Shown here in pieces: positions 35,910-47,440 of a DNA stretch of 64,000 nt (positions are counted from its first letter, which is position 1; each line of letters opens with the position of its first letter). The notes below the pieces were generated by a model. It made no database searches and was not told where the DNA came from. It worked only from the letters and a program-made list of their open reading frames with translations. Location of the stretch: contig CP136066.1 in the NCBI GenBank assembly GCA_032622095.1, positions 135,377,917 through 135,441,916 on the forward strand, read 5' to 3'. Origin of the DNA: Siphonodentalium dalli (lineage: Eukaryota; Mollusca; Scaphopoda; Gadilida; Siphonodentaliidae). Both the position numbers and the translations under genes were made by a program.

Positions 35910-37400
35910 ATGGCATCCATGGCCCCAAAACAATGGGGTTTGTCGAAAAACGAAACTGTCACATCATTTGAAAGTTGGAAGTCCAATATACAGTACACAC
36001 TATCACTGGATCATAACTTTGCGCCATTTCTGCTTGAGGGAACTACGTGGACACGGAAATCGAAGGCTACTCCCCTCAGAGGCTTCACTGATGATGCAGG
36101 CATAGATGATGATGATGAACCCAGCGGACACACTGCATTACAAAAAGTCACGCTCTTAGAACTCATGCTCGGCCAGATATCCAATTTCTGCAATGTTATA
36201 TCCCGCAATGCAATAATAAAAAAATCAACATCGATTGAGTCAGTATGGCAAACAATCAGAGCCCACTTTGGATTCAACACGACTGGAGCACATTTCATCG
36301 ACATAGATTTGATACACCTTGAACCCGATGAACGTCCGGAAGACCTCTATCAACGACTCGTCGCATTTGTTGAAGATAACATGATGAAGAAAGAAAGTGG
36401 CATAACACATCATGGGGAAACATTAGACGATGACGAAGAAATGACCCCAACTCTAGAAAATTACGTTGTACTGACCTGGCTTCGTCTGATCAACAGAGAT
36501 CTCCCGCGACTTATCAAGCAGAGGTATGGAACCGAACTTCGATCGCGTTCCTTAGCTTCCATAAAACCAGAAATTTCTATGGCACTTAACTCACTAATAG
36601 ACGAAGTACAGAGCCATGGTGATGCCAAAATAATGCGATCGGCTACAATGGGATCTCACCAGCAAAATTCGTCCTCATTCAGACGGAATCAATTAGCACG
36701 ACCACCACATCCGTCACAGCGCACCACTAGAACATGTCCGCTATGTCTGCAAGCCGGTCGTGAGGATATTCATCACTTCTTGAGTACATGTAATTTCCTC
36801 CCAGACAGTGATCGAAAGTTCATGATAAAAGCTCGCAGTGTTCATGTTGAAGACGATGATTCCAATAACAACGAGTCAAACCAAGATAGTCATGATGTAT
36901 ACAATGTGTCTGAGTATGGTACCCAGTCTCACAACCAGGTTCCGATGTCGCGACGAGTTCAGACCAAGAAGTCTCCATGCATGCAAGTGTTCTTCAAGCA
37001 CCATGCCCTGACAGTACTTATCGATTCCGGTGCGGAAACCAACATGATCCAAGCTGCCGTAGCTGATCGTCTTGGAGTGAAAGTCACAAAGTCTCATCAA
37101 ATGGCATTTCAAGCTGATGGAAAGTCACCACTACACGTAGTCGGTGAGACTAAGTTCCAACTATCACGTGACAAACAAACATTTTATTTAGAAGCACTTG
37201 TAGTGAACAACTTGAATGAAGATATTCTGGCAGGAGCACCCTTCATGGACTTAAACGACATTACTGTACGTCCCGCCCGGCATCAAGTTATCCTTGCTGA
37301 TGGAACTGTATACGACTATGGCAAAACACTATCGCCTAATGGACCAAACGTAGTTCGCCGTGCTCAATCATTCTTACTTCGCCCAACATGTGCCTGGTGA
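35910..37400 (+). CDS. gag-pr: Gag-protease polyprotein of the LTR retrotransposon
   Basis: An open frame of 496 codons starts at the first ATG context after a ~200-bp leader (ATGGCATCCATGGCC). Residues 1-250 are an acidic, helix-rich capsid-like region. A zinc-knuckle-like cluster, CPLCLQAGREDIHHFLSTC, lies at 276-294. The aspartic protease motif is LIDSGAET, with the catalytic D at 372, and the later flap/substrate region has NEDILAGAPFMDL. The product packages element RNA and processes the polyprotein in the cytoplasm. The frame ends with a TGA at 37398. Related elements continue into pol, and here that continuation is found in the +1 frame from about 37386. This part shows no lesion. Confidence 0.88.
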   Translation: MASMAPKQWGLSKNETVTSFESWKSNIQYTLSLDHNFAPFLLEGTTWTRKSKATPLRGFTDDAGIDDDDEPSGHTALQKVTLLELMLGQISNFCNVISRNAIIKKSTSIESVWQTIRAHFGFNTTGAHFIDIDLIHLEPDERPEDLYQRLVAFVEDNMMKKESGITHHGETLDDDEEMTPTLENYVVLTWLRLINRDLPRLIKQRYGTELRSRSLASIKPEISMALNSLIDEVQSHGDAKIMRSATMGSHQQNSSSFRRNQLARPPHPSQRTTRTCPLCLQAGREDIHHFLSTCNFLPDSDRKFMIKARSVHVEDDDSNNNESNQDSHDVYNVSEYGTQSHNQVPMSRRVQTKKSPCMQVFFKHHALTVLIDSGAETNMIQAAVADRLGVKVTKSHQMAFQADGKSPLHVVGETKFQLSRDKQTFYLEALVVNNLNEDILAGAPFMDLNDITVRPARHQVILADGTVYDYGKTLSPNGPNVVRRAQSFLLRPTCAW

Positions 37401-40400
37401 CTATATTGAACTAAACGTGCCAGATGAACTGGAACATGATTCACCCATAGCTATTGAACCACGAATCGACATGAGTAAAACACATTGTACTGATAAATGC
37501 CCTACATGGCCTCCACCTACCATCACTACCACTGTGGGGAACAAGATTCGTATCGTTAACAACAGTTCATTAAGAAACAAGACCACCTCTGTCAGATCTT
37601 ACGGGTACTAGACATCGATACCGAGGGAGAAGAACCACGGAATACGCAACCGGTTATGTCTAATGTATGTCAGTCAACTTCCCACACTAAACATTCTGCT
37701 ATAGTACGTGTTGATCCGGACAATATTTTGCCTACCACATACACAGATGAATTTCATTCTTTGAATACAGATTTTGACTCGGTCTTCGACCCACAGTTCA
37801 GAGGATACAATGGTGGTGCAGGGAAATTTGAAACGATTGTGAACATGGGACCCACCCAACCACCTCAAAGGAAAGGCCGCGTTCCTCAATATGCACACGA
37901 CAAGCTGATTCAACTTCAAGACAAATTTGATGAACTTGAAACACTTGGTGTATTTAAACGACCAGAGGATGTGGGTGTGGTTGTTGAATATCTTAACCCA
38001 TCGTTTCTCATCAAGAAAGCAAATGGCTCCTTCAGACTTGTGACTGCATTCGCCGATGTTGGAAGATATAGTAAGCCGCAACCCTCCTTAATGCCAGACG
38101 TGAACTCGACTCTAAGAACAATCGCTCAATGGAAATACATAATAATGTCTGATATGACAAGTGCGTTCTACCAAATTCCTTTGAGTAAAGACTCGATGAA
38201 GTACTGCGGCGTATCCACACCATTCCGCGGGACACGAGTATACGTGAGAACTGCCATGGGGATGCCAGGTTCCGAGACGGCACTTGAGGAGTTGATGACT
38301 CGCATCTTAGGAGATCTCCTTCGCAAGGGCATCGCCGCTAAGCTCGCAGACGATTTGTACTGTGGGGGAAATACACCTGATGAACTCTTGACCAACTGGA
38401 GACTTGTGCTTCAAGCTTTCCAAAAATGTGATGTCAGCCTATCAGCTTCAAAAATTGTCATTGCTCCGAAAACTACATCCGTGCTAGGCTGGTTATGGGA
38501 ACGGGGAACAATACGACCAAGCCAACATAGAGTTGCTGCGCTTACATCGTGTCAGATACCTACTACAGTGAAAGGGCTTCGCTCATTTCTTGGAGCGTAC
38601 AAAATTCTCTCGCGTGTGATTAAAGACACTGCACATATTCTGACTCCATTGGAAGATATCGTAGCCGGTCGTGAATCTCAGGATCAGATTGTTTGGACGG
38701 AGGATCGCCGTGTTATGTTCACCACAGCCCAGCAACATCTCTCCTGTGCCAAAACAATCACACTACCCCAGCTAGAAGACGTTGTGTGGATTGTGACAGA
38801 TGGGGCAGTCAAAGATCGTGGGGTCGGTTCGACGATGTATGTTGTACGTAACAGCCAACCACTCCTTGCTGGATTCTTCAGCGCCAAACTACGTAAACAC
38901 CAGGTAACTTGGTTACCGTGTGAAGTTGAAGCACTGAGCATCGCAGCTAGTGTTAAACACTTCAGTCCATACATTGTTCAATCTCGCCATACTGCATGTG
39001 TTCTAACGGACAGTAAACCATGTGTACAGGCTTTCGACCGCTTGTGTCGTGGAGAATTTTCCGCGAGTCCACGTGTCGTGACATTTCTGTCTGTTGTGAG
39101 CCGATTCCAAGTATCCGTGAGACACCTTGCTGGAATCGCCAATGTCCCATCCGACTTCGCGAGCAGAAACGCGGCTGAGTGTACTGAGCCAGAATGCAAA
39201 ATCTGCATATTCATCGCCAAAACCGAAGACTATGTTGTTCGTACTTTAACCGTACAAGATGTTGTGTCCGGACAGATCAAAATGCCATTTACAAGCCGCA
39301 ACGTATGGAAACAAACACAAACCGAGTGTCAGGACCTTCGGAGAACTTGTGCCCATTTAACACAAGGAACACGACCATCTAAACGAGTCACCGATGTTAG
39401 AGATGTAAAGTGATACCTCAATGCTGTGACAATCGCGTCAGATGGGCTGCTCGTTGTTAGACATACCGAGAAACTCGCGCAGGGTCGTGAATGTATAGTT
39501 GTTCCACGTAATATGTTCGACGGTCTTGTAATGGCACTCCATATTAAGTTGGATCATCCTTCTGGTAACCAGCTAAAAGTTGTGATGCGCAGGTACTTCT
39601 ATGCGCTCGACATGGACAAGACAATCGACAAAGTCCATCGACTCTGTCATGTGTGCGCATCACTTCAGAAAATTCCGAAGGCATTAGTACCGCAAAGTTC
39701 ATGTGACCCTCCATGTGCGCTTGGAGTGTCATTCGCTGCTGATGTGATCAAACGAAATCGACAGTTGATTATGGTAGTGCGTGAAACAGTCTCTGCTTAC
39801 ACGGTTGCGATGATAATAGAGAATGAACGACACGAGACATTACGATCTGCACTAGTTCAGATGTGTCTAGAACTCAGACCTTTGGGTGGACCTCCCGCTA
39901 TTATTAGGACAGATCCTGCTCCAGGTTTCAAGGCGTTACGCGATGACTGCATTCTTCGAGAGTATAGACTATCGGTTGAACTGGGCCACCCAAAGAACGT
40001 TAACAAAAACCCTGTAGCCGAACGAGCAGTCCAAGAACTGGAAAATGAACTTTTACATCAGTAGTCAAGTATTACACATGTTACACAGCTAGCGCTATCA
40101 TTAGCTGTTGCTCGACTAAACTCACGTTTCCGGTCAAGTGGTCTGTCGTCAAGAGAACAATGGTCACAGCGAGACCAGTTCACGAACGAACAAATTCCTG
40201 TGACAGATCGTGAACTAATTCTGACACAATATAAAAATAGGTGTCAGAATCATCCACATAGTGAGAAAGCGAAAGGACCTAAGAACAGTATCCAAGTCCA
40301 TTCACGGGTACATGTCGGAGACCTAGTCTATCTTCATTCTGATCGTGACAAAAACAATCCACGTAGTCGGTACCTAGTGACGTCCACAGATAGTGACTCG

Positions 40401-40763
40401 GAATGGTGCAACATAAGGAAATTCGTGGGATCACAGCTCCGAGCAGTATCATATCGTGTAAAGCTATCGGACTGTTATGTTGTACCAAGTGATCTGATTT
40501 CTAGCTCAACACGCACCCCGTATGAACATGATACCTCTGATGATGATGATGATGAGTGCAGCGAGTCTGAAACATTTCCACCAGAACAACCGATACCTCG
40601 TGAACTCTCAGTTCCACTAAATGTAAACTTGGACAGTAATCAATCCGAAAACATTATTGCAGACTCTCTGGATAATAGGCCAACTCCATGTGATCCACAC
40701 ACAAGGCCGGAACGCACCAAGAAGGCACCTTCTTACTTATCAGATTATTCCTTGTCCTGGTAG
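37386..40763 (+). pseudogene. pol: Pol: reverse transcriptase, RNase H, integrase, with four breaks
   Basis: The linker after protease runs in the +1 frame (GDYIELNVPDELEHD) to about 37577, then the gag frame resumes (DHLCQILRV). RT has [14 protein letters not shown] (catalytic D at 38151) and LADDLYCGG at 38343-38369, where YxDD is usual. RNase H shows VTDGA (D at 38799), CEVEAL, LTDSKP and [12 protein letters not shown] at 39411 interrupts the linker to integrase. Integrase has an H-H-C-C finger (H 39540 and 39552, C 39645 and 39654) and a DD35E core: D at 39741, D at 39912, E at 40020. A TAG at 40062 interrupts it, and the same frame reads on to 40763. Synthesis and integration of element DNA would be its role. 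Two frameshifts plus two stops argue for a dead copy, unless recoding occurs. Confidence 0.85.
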
Positions 40764-40934
40764 GATACAAACTGACATCCAGCAGTTGTGACACAATTAC
40801 ACAGTTAACTTAGCTCAATGATTTGCTTAAATTATGTGTTTATTCTGAACCAACTCATACTAACTATATGAGACTATATCTAACAGGGAGCTACTGTTTT
40901 TAAATTAAGTTTACCCTACAAGTATATTTTCATG
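40764..40934 (+). other. 3' untranslated part of the LTR retrotransposon
   Basis: AT-rich sequence between the end of the integrase frame and the polypurine tract. No env-like frame is present. Confidence 0.7.
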
Positions 40935-40946
40935 AAAAGAGAGAAG
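40935..40946 (+). other. Polypurine tract
   Basis: AAAAGAGAGAAG, the plus-strand primer position. Ten bases (TGATCACGCC) separate it from the start of the conserved LTR sequence, more than usual. Confidence 0.6.
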
Positions 40947-40956
40947 TGATCACGCC

Positions 40957-41129
40957 AGTGTTGTTGACACTTATGTTTGTATTAACCTTTGTCTATTGTC
41001 AAGTACGGTGTATGCCGGTCCGAATTTGGACCCTCCTTCCTAAGTTACTTCCGGTTCGATTAAATTGCGTTTCTTTCAAAGTGTTTTATTTCTGCGAATA
41101 CTATCGTTGTATGTGCTACCATATTGGCG
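40957..41129 (+). repeat. 3' LTR
   Basis: Matches the 5' LTR over 173 positions with three substitutions (two near GTATGCCGGTCC, one at ACCCTCCTTCC). Open frames seen here merely translate the LTR. Confidence 0.9.
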
Positions 41130-42405
41130 CTGTATAAAACGTTTTTGATAATTTTCACATTTCGGCCGCCATCTTTGACGACATTTTGGATTTTGGTGTT
41201 GGATTTTTGTCAAACATGTAAGTGTGGTATATTAACATAACGAATCGAGTTGACAATAAAACCGCATGTGATATTATATTTTCTATAATGGCGATCAAAG
41301 AGACCTAGCTGGTGCATATCAAGAAAAATGGGCGCCATGGTGGACGCCATCTTGGCTGGAATCTTTTCGGTCACTTTTGTTTCTTGTTAACAACCGAAAA
41401 AAATTAGAGGAGACATTAAGGAAGAAAAATGGTGGGGTGAAGTTGAGTCCTGGTGGGGTGATAGGATGTCCGTTTGGACATCTTGCTGCGGACTGTCGAC
41501 AGGCATCAGCTCACAAACGGGTGAAACACAGCTTTAACACAGTCACACCAAGCGGTGTTATTCCACGAAACAAACTAGGTTTTACGTTTAGTGTTCAAAG
41601 CGATGTATAGATATCGGAAACAAACGGCTGTTATGAAACGATATCTCCCCAGTGGAATCAATTAAACCCGACAAGTGAGCCCGATTTCATTATTGATATT
41701 GGGGTAATTTGTAAATCATTTCGTGATTTATGCATTCAGATCATGACTATTATTCTGAGCGGTTAAAGACACGAACCGCCTTGAAACCGCTCATGAAATG
41801 AATTCTTTTGTTGGTTTCTTGGCGATTTCTGGTATAATTACATCAATTATGTTGTTTTATGCCGCGCTTGTGGATACGACCTTCGCGTCGGAGTCAATCT
41901 GTTTCTTGGTGTGACTTTATTATGGTTTATCAGCAAATGCGCGGACGTTTTCTGTACCCAGTGCAACCCGCATCACCAACCAGTTTACATTTTATGCGAG
42001 CATCAAAGTTCCGAACGCCGGGTACTGATCGATTAGTCATTATTAATCGTGTCCTATCAACTGGATTTGGAGTCTGCATCATGTTCGATTATTAATTAGA
42101 AGTTAACACGTCGGCGGAAGTAATTTACTCTGCTTTGGAGTCGACTCCATCTCATGCGTCGTCGTCCAAAGACATTGAATTAAAACTTCACTCATCGGTG
42201 CCTATACTTGCTCTTCACTCCCTATTAATATCCAAAAGGAGGGGGTTGTCAGGTCTCATTAAACGACCAGACTATTGGCTTGTAAGTATATCCCAAGACT
42301 GAAATTCCTTTAAAATCACAAACCAATTAGCGGAGTATAGCTTAACGCAAAATCGTTCATTTTGGATTAAAGCATGAAACTTCCAGTCTTGGTTGGGTAT
42401 GTGGT
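41130..42405. other. Unassigned, no gene seen
   Basis: No supported gene. An open frame at 41377-41610 has no recognisable motif. Fragments such as GGCCGCCATCTT recur here and at 42960-43310, as in many old interspersed repeats. Confidence 0.45.
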
Positions 42406-42747
42406 CTATGGGAGGCCAAATTCACATTTATTTATAATTGTGCTGAAGCGCAATTGAAAATTAATTGCGCTTCAGCTCAATTAATTATATATATATGGCT
42501 AATCCACCCAGTTAATTAATGAATAAATCCAATAGAAAATTAATTGCGCTGAAGCGCAATTATTTTCCCATATATGGGAACCCCCAGTTAATTAATGGAA
42601 TAAACTATATATTCAGGGGTGTAAGCTTGTAACAATAATTGCGCTTTAAATAGCGCAATTCAATTGCGCTTCAGCGCAATTGATATGAATCAAGCTGGAT
42701 TGCGCTTCAGCGCAATGATTAATAAATGTGAATTTGGCCTCCCATAG
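42406..42747. mobile_element. MITE with repeated GCGC hairpins
   Basis: Inverted ends CTATGGGAGGCCAAATTCAC, extended to about 27 bp (into ACATTTATT), enclose AT-rich DNA. Inside, at least five copies of the small palindrome TTGCGCTTCAGCGCAA or its variants occur. GTGGTC lies just outside both ends if the element starts at TATGGG, so a 4-6 bp target duplication is likely. Superfamily not assigned. Confidence 0.65.
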
Positions 42748-43929
42748 TGGTCCACATCAACCAGTTAGCTGATTCCAGGATTTTGATGACCCTTTGACCT
42801 TAAAATTTACCTTGACATTTTAAAATTAGAGATTTAGGGGTATCTATTTTGTATCAAATCTAATGGCTACATTTTTAAAGGATATATAGCCACCGTAGAG
42901 TGTCGAAGAGATACCATGGATATCCGACTTTGTATCCACATCCAATTTGCCTACGATAATCCAAAATGGCCGCCAATTTTAAGTACAAAATTCGACGTTA
43001 TTTCACTAATATCCTTAAGATCAGTTTCTGCTTTTTGGAACTGGTTGATAATTGTGACTTTAACTGGCCATTGGATTAATGAAATAAGTCATTCATGGGC
43101 TTCTCGCCCCTTTCGATCCCTTAAAGATTTTACAGAACGCGGTATAAAATTTCACCAAAAATCACCATTGGGATTCTAGTTATATTTCGTCAAGAAATGG
43201 GAAGAAATGTGCAATCTAAGTGAGGAATTCAATTTCTTATGAATATACCAACTCAAATGTTCAAAAATTGTCACTTTGGCTCACAACGACTGCCAAAATG
43301 GCGGCCAAAATATTGAAAATTGTAAATAATGCCCCAGCGTACCATGCAGCCGCAGCCGTGTTTGGTGAATATTCTGTCTTATAGCCATTGAATATTAACA
43401 TTTCTCATGCACCTTGGTTAATTGTTACTATTTTTAACACTGACATTACCGGAGTTATTGGGGTTTTTTTCTATCACAAACTTGACGTCAAAATTTCAAT
43501 GTTCAGCTTAAGACCATTTTTTCAAGTAAAATGGAACTATCATTGGTATCGAAGATGTTTATTGTTTGATCTGTTTTAAATGGGTCACACTGGTGTGTTT
43601 TTAGATAAAATTACTCAAAATGGTTTGCAAAATGGCAACCAAATTTGGTATAAAAAAAAGTTGATCTTTCACATATATCCCGAGTGTTCAGATTTACATC
43701 TCAAGAACTTCGGAATGCATTTTATATCAAACTTACGTGAACAACCATTGATTGTTTACACCAATTTATACCTCATTGGTCCTTCGAGGGTGAATGTATG
43801 CAAGTGATCCCATTGTATGTATGTCTATTACAATTTCTGCATTAATCAGCAGTTTTCATCATTAAAACATACATATGCCTATGCATCGATTTCCAAGCCG
43901 CGAGGGCATAACATAATGACATCCATGAA
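42748..43929. other. Unassigned, old repeat-like text
   Basis: Repeated phrases such as CCAAAATGGC(C/G)GCCAA and AACTTGACGTCAAAATTTCA suggest a diverged repeat with several ~300-bp sub-blocks. Nothing can be defined, and the open frames have no motif. Confidence 0.35.
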
Positions 43930-44720
43930 ATTTACAAGTATGTTGATGAATATTTTTAAAGGTACACACATCATTTAAAACAGATCCATCTGAAGTATTT
44001 ATCGGTCACTGCAACGCAGCTAAACCCATCAATTATTTACGTCTTTAAAGTTTGGCTTTTATCCTTAGAATGCATCCATCAGTCGGGCCAAGCAAAATAA
44101 TTTCGGGCATGCAACACAAGAAGTGATGTTTCTCCATACAGTGCGTGGTATTTCATTTAGAATGATGATTAATTATTGAATGTAGCGCCGAAACTGAAGT
44201 ATTTCTATGTAAATACTAGTTACTTTTCCGGAATTTTTCAACACTCTCTGTGATAAAAACCAAACACGTATATCGTAATGCTGATTATACTGAAACACTC
44301 ATCTCTTCAATAGATTAGCACCCCTCTCACCAGATCGAAGATACGGTACTTCGTACGTTTTATTTAAGACTAATTTTTGTGCTGCTCCAAAATAGATTTC
44401 TTAGTAGACAATTTTGTTCAAATTAGTCGGCACTTTATAACGGGAATATGCTACCATGCAATGCAAAATATTAGTTTTCAGCATCTAGTTGTTTGAAAAT
44501 AAGTTACCATTGCCACACGTATTTGGGCTAAATACCATGTCATCGGCGTTAAAGCTATACAAATAAATAACGATCGGTCACATTCGCGAGACTGCATGCA
44601 CTTAGTACATATACTTTTGCATCTAGAAAAGGTCACAGAATCAAGAAATTCTTTTAAAATCCCATTTAACTGTTTAATTACACTAAATTAACTAGTATCG
44701 ACAGAAAAGAGACTCATCAC
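43930..44720. repeat. Diverged duplicate of the 23.9-25.3 kb segment
   Basis: Same order of conserved phrases as 23940-25270 (TTTACGTCTTTAAAGTTTGG, TTAGCACCC, CTCACCAGAT, AACTGTTTAATTAC), with only one copy of the 241-bp block. Confidence 0.55.
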
Positions 44721-45943
44721 TTCAAATTGTTTGGTCACAAAACATCGAACAGGACATTGAAATCGGAACCGGATTGTCTCGATTGAAGCATGTGAATGGA
44801 TGAGAATAAGACAATGAGCAAGGTGGGTCATTCTCTCTTATGATGCGCAATTAGTGAAGCCAATACCTTGCACTTTAAACAAGACACATACCATGACTGG
44901 ATTTGTTTGTAAAATGTTAGGCACAACGAATGTTCGAAGAAAAAATATACCCCTTTGTCTGACATGCAATTTCATGGGAAGCCTGGACGTGCTTACAATA
45001 TGCAGAATCGATACCATGCAGCGTTACTGAACCCAGAGCTTTCGTAAGTAACCGAACCGGATATCGAAAGAGGAACCGATGCACCGGATTGTACCGATTG
45101 AAGCCTGTGCCATTGTCTGGTGTATGTATATGTGCTTAGTCGTGATATGGCCTGGCGGCAAAACAACGTTAAACCCCAAATCAACCATATATACATTGAT
45201 ACAGTGTGGCAAATGTGAGAGCGTTGAGTGGGTGGGAGATGTCAATACTGGATGTGTTGCATTGGGTTGCAGATCATTCAATACAAATGAGCACTGCCAT
45301 TCTAAACATGTTCTGTTCTCACGTGATTACTCTGGCCAACCTACGAGCCGTAAACATCCCTGTACCGACCCGTGCGATATATACTAACATTTAATTGCTG
45401 GTTATCACGATAGAACGGCTGTTATGCCGAAAACGCAGCATGCAAGCTGGGTCTTTTTTTTATCGTTATAACCAACTGATGGCCAGGTCATTAATGGCAA
45501 GTGATCCCTCTTGATATCACCCATGTCATATAAAATTCTATAAGCTGACACACGATGATATATTGTTATAAGCATATATTCACCATTGATCAAAGGAGCG
45601 TAATTCCTATCTGGTGACAATGAACGGCATGTCGCAAAAAAACGTATATAGTATAATTATACCTAGTTGCTCGAAAATAACCATGAATTGAAATAAAACG
45701 GGGCTGTGTCAGACAGGCCTCATCTGGTGTCTGGTGGACCCACGACGACACAAACGATCAGAAATGTCTTTATCCCGAGTTATAACATAAAACTCGACTT
45801 GTTATATTTGTCTGGAAAATAAAACAATGTAGGTGTTTGACAGAATAAAGACAGCGAAGGTTCAAGGTAAAATCAACGTGAATGTCAGTATCATTTTAAA
45901 CTGCGGATGTGTGTTATACATTTATCGTCGTTTCAGTCGGTGA
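44721..45943. other. Unassigned, no gene seen
   Basis: GGCCTGGCGGCAAAACAACG near 45149 resembles a phrase of short retroposons, but no tRNA-like head is visible. Frames at 45079-45394 have no motif. Confidence 0.4.
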
Positions 45944-46130
45944 TATATATGTCTATTCGCGGTGGTAGATAAGTCTATTCGCGGTGATAGATAAGTCTAT
46001 TCGCGGTTATAGATAACCGCGGTGATAGATAAGTCTATTCGCGGTTATAGATAAGTCTATTCGCGGTGATAGATAAGTCTATTCACGGTCTGATATACAA
46101 GTCTATATTCGCGGTGATAGATAATTGGTT
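45944..46130. repeat. 22-bp minisatellite, left array
   Basis: The unit includes ATAAGTCTATTCGCGGTGAT plus two bases, period mainly 22, with common shortened variants. It ends abruptly at the inserted palindromic repeat. Confidence 0.85.
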
Positions 46131-46582
46131 TATTCCACACCCATTGGCGAGAGTCACATGTATTCAACGGAATCCCAGCCATTGAATTCATATTAGTATA
46201 TACCTCTAGTGGAATACAATCCGGATCTATTATTGTTGACGTTGTCGCCAAGAAAGATGTCGTACGGTACATTACGTCGATCATCCGCTTCCGGTGATCC
46301 CCCATAATTACTGGTTATTTGTCAGACTTAAATCACAATAAATGTACCTATAGTAACAATGGCGGTGACATTCATGGATTGAACTTATCTGACTGAATGA
46401 TGTATAATAAATACAGAACACAACTTGCATAATAATCTCTAATATTTTATCGAACTCGTTGCGGACGGCGCAAAGTTATATTTCGCTCGAGCTGCGCTCT
46501 CGCGAAATATATCCTTGCGTCATCCGCAACTCATTCGATAAAAGATTCTCGATTAAGATGCGCGTTGTGTTCTGTCTATATA
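46131..46582 (-). repeat. Palindromic interspersed repeat, copy 2
   Basis: Reverse-orientation copy of 15099-15547, closely similar throughout. It includes the long CpG-rich palindrome (about 46408-46574) and the TCCGGTGATCCCCCATAAT block. It lies inside the 22-bp minisatellite, so it most likely inserted there. Confidence 0.7.
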
Positions 46583-47440
46583 TTCACGGTGATAGATAAG
46601 TCTATTCGCGGTGATATATAGATAAGTATATTCGCGGTAATAGATACATCAATTAACGGTGATAGATAAGTATATTCGCGGTGAAATATAAGTCTATTCA
46701 CGGTGATATGTAAGTTTATTTACGGAAATAGATGGCTATTCGCGCCGAGTCTATTCGCGGTGATAGATAAGTCTATTCGCGGTGATAGATAAATCTATTC
46801 GCGGTGATAGATAAATCTATTCGCGGTGATAGATATATATATATTCACGGTGATAGATAAGTCTGTTAGCGGTGATAGATAAGTGATATATTAAAGCTGA
46901 TAGATAAGTCTATCAACGATGATAGATAAGTCTATTCCTGGTGATAGACAAGTCTATTCACGGTGACAGATAAGTATGTTCACGGTTACAGATAATTATA
47001 TTCGCACTGAGTCTATTCGCTGTGATAGATATGTCTATTAGTGGTGATAGGTTAGTCTATTCGCGGTGATATATAAGTCTATTCGTGGTGACATATGGGT
47101 CTATTCGCGGTGATAGATAATTCTATTCACGGTGATATATATTTCTATTCACGGTGATATATATTTCTATTCACGGTGATAGATACGTCTATTCACGGTG
47201 ATATAGGTAAGTCTATTCTCGGTGATAGATAACTCTTTATTCGCGGTGATATATAAGTCTATTCACAGTGACAGATAAGTCTATTCATGGTGATAGATAA
47301 GTCTATTCACGGTGACAGATAAGTCTATTCACGGTGATAGATAAGTCTATTCACGGTGACAGATAAGTCTTCTCACGGTGATATGTATTTCTATTCACGG
47401 TGATAGATCAGTCTATTCGCGGTGATAGATAAGTCTATTT
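46583..47440. repeat. 22-bp minisatellite, right array
   Basis: Continuation of the 45944 array with about 40 units. The core words TCTATTCGCGGT and TCTATTCACGGT alternate, with GATAGATAAG or GACAGATAAG between them. Several consecutive units near 47270-47370 share the CACGGTGACAG variant, so local spread of variants is visible. Confidence 0.85.

Larger units (their letters stand above)
35531..41129 (+). mobile_element. LTR retrotransposon, nearly complete
   Basis: A 5.6-kb element with matching terminal repeats, a primer-binding-like site, a gag-protease frame, reverse transcriptase, RNase H, integrase and a polypurine tract. GCGCT at 35526-35530 and again at 41127-41131 is a candidate 5-bp target duplication. 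The LTRs differ at 3 of 173 positions. The domain order PR-RT-RH-IN fits Ty3-like or BEL-like elements. The RT sequence seems to me Ty3-like, of a group common in marine invertebrates, but I cannot name the clade. Pol carries two frameshifts and two stops, so the copy is probably not autonomous. Confidence 0.92.

Noticed and set aside
40764-40956. An env-like gene in the LTR retrotransposon
   Set aside because: Only about 190 bases lie between the pol frame and the 3' LTR, with no open frame.
45079-45394. Cysteine-containing frame as a secreted protein
   Set aside because: No signal peptide, overlapped by frames on the other strand, and the DNA holds a retroposon-like phrase (GGCCTGGCGGCAAAACAACG).
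45944-47440. Possible CRISPR array
   Set aside because: Units are directly tandem with no unique spacers and vary gradually. A eukaryotic minisatellite explains them.
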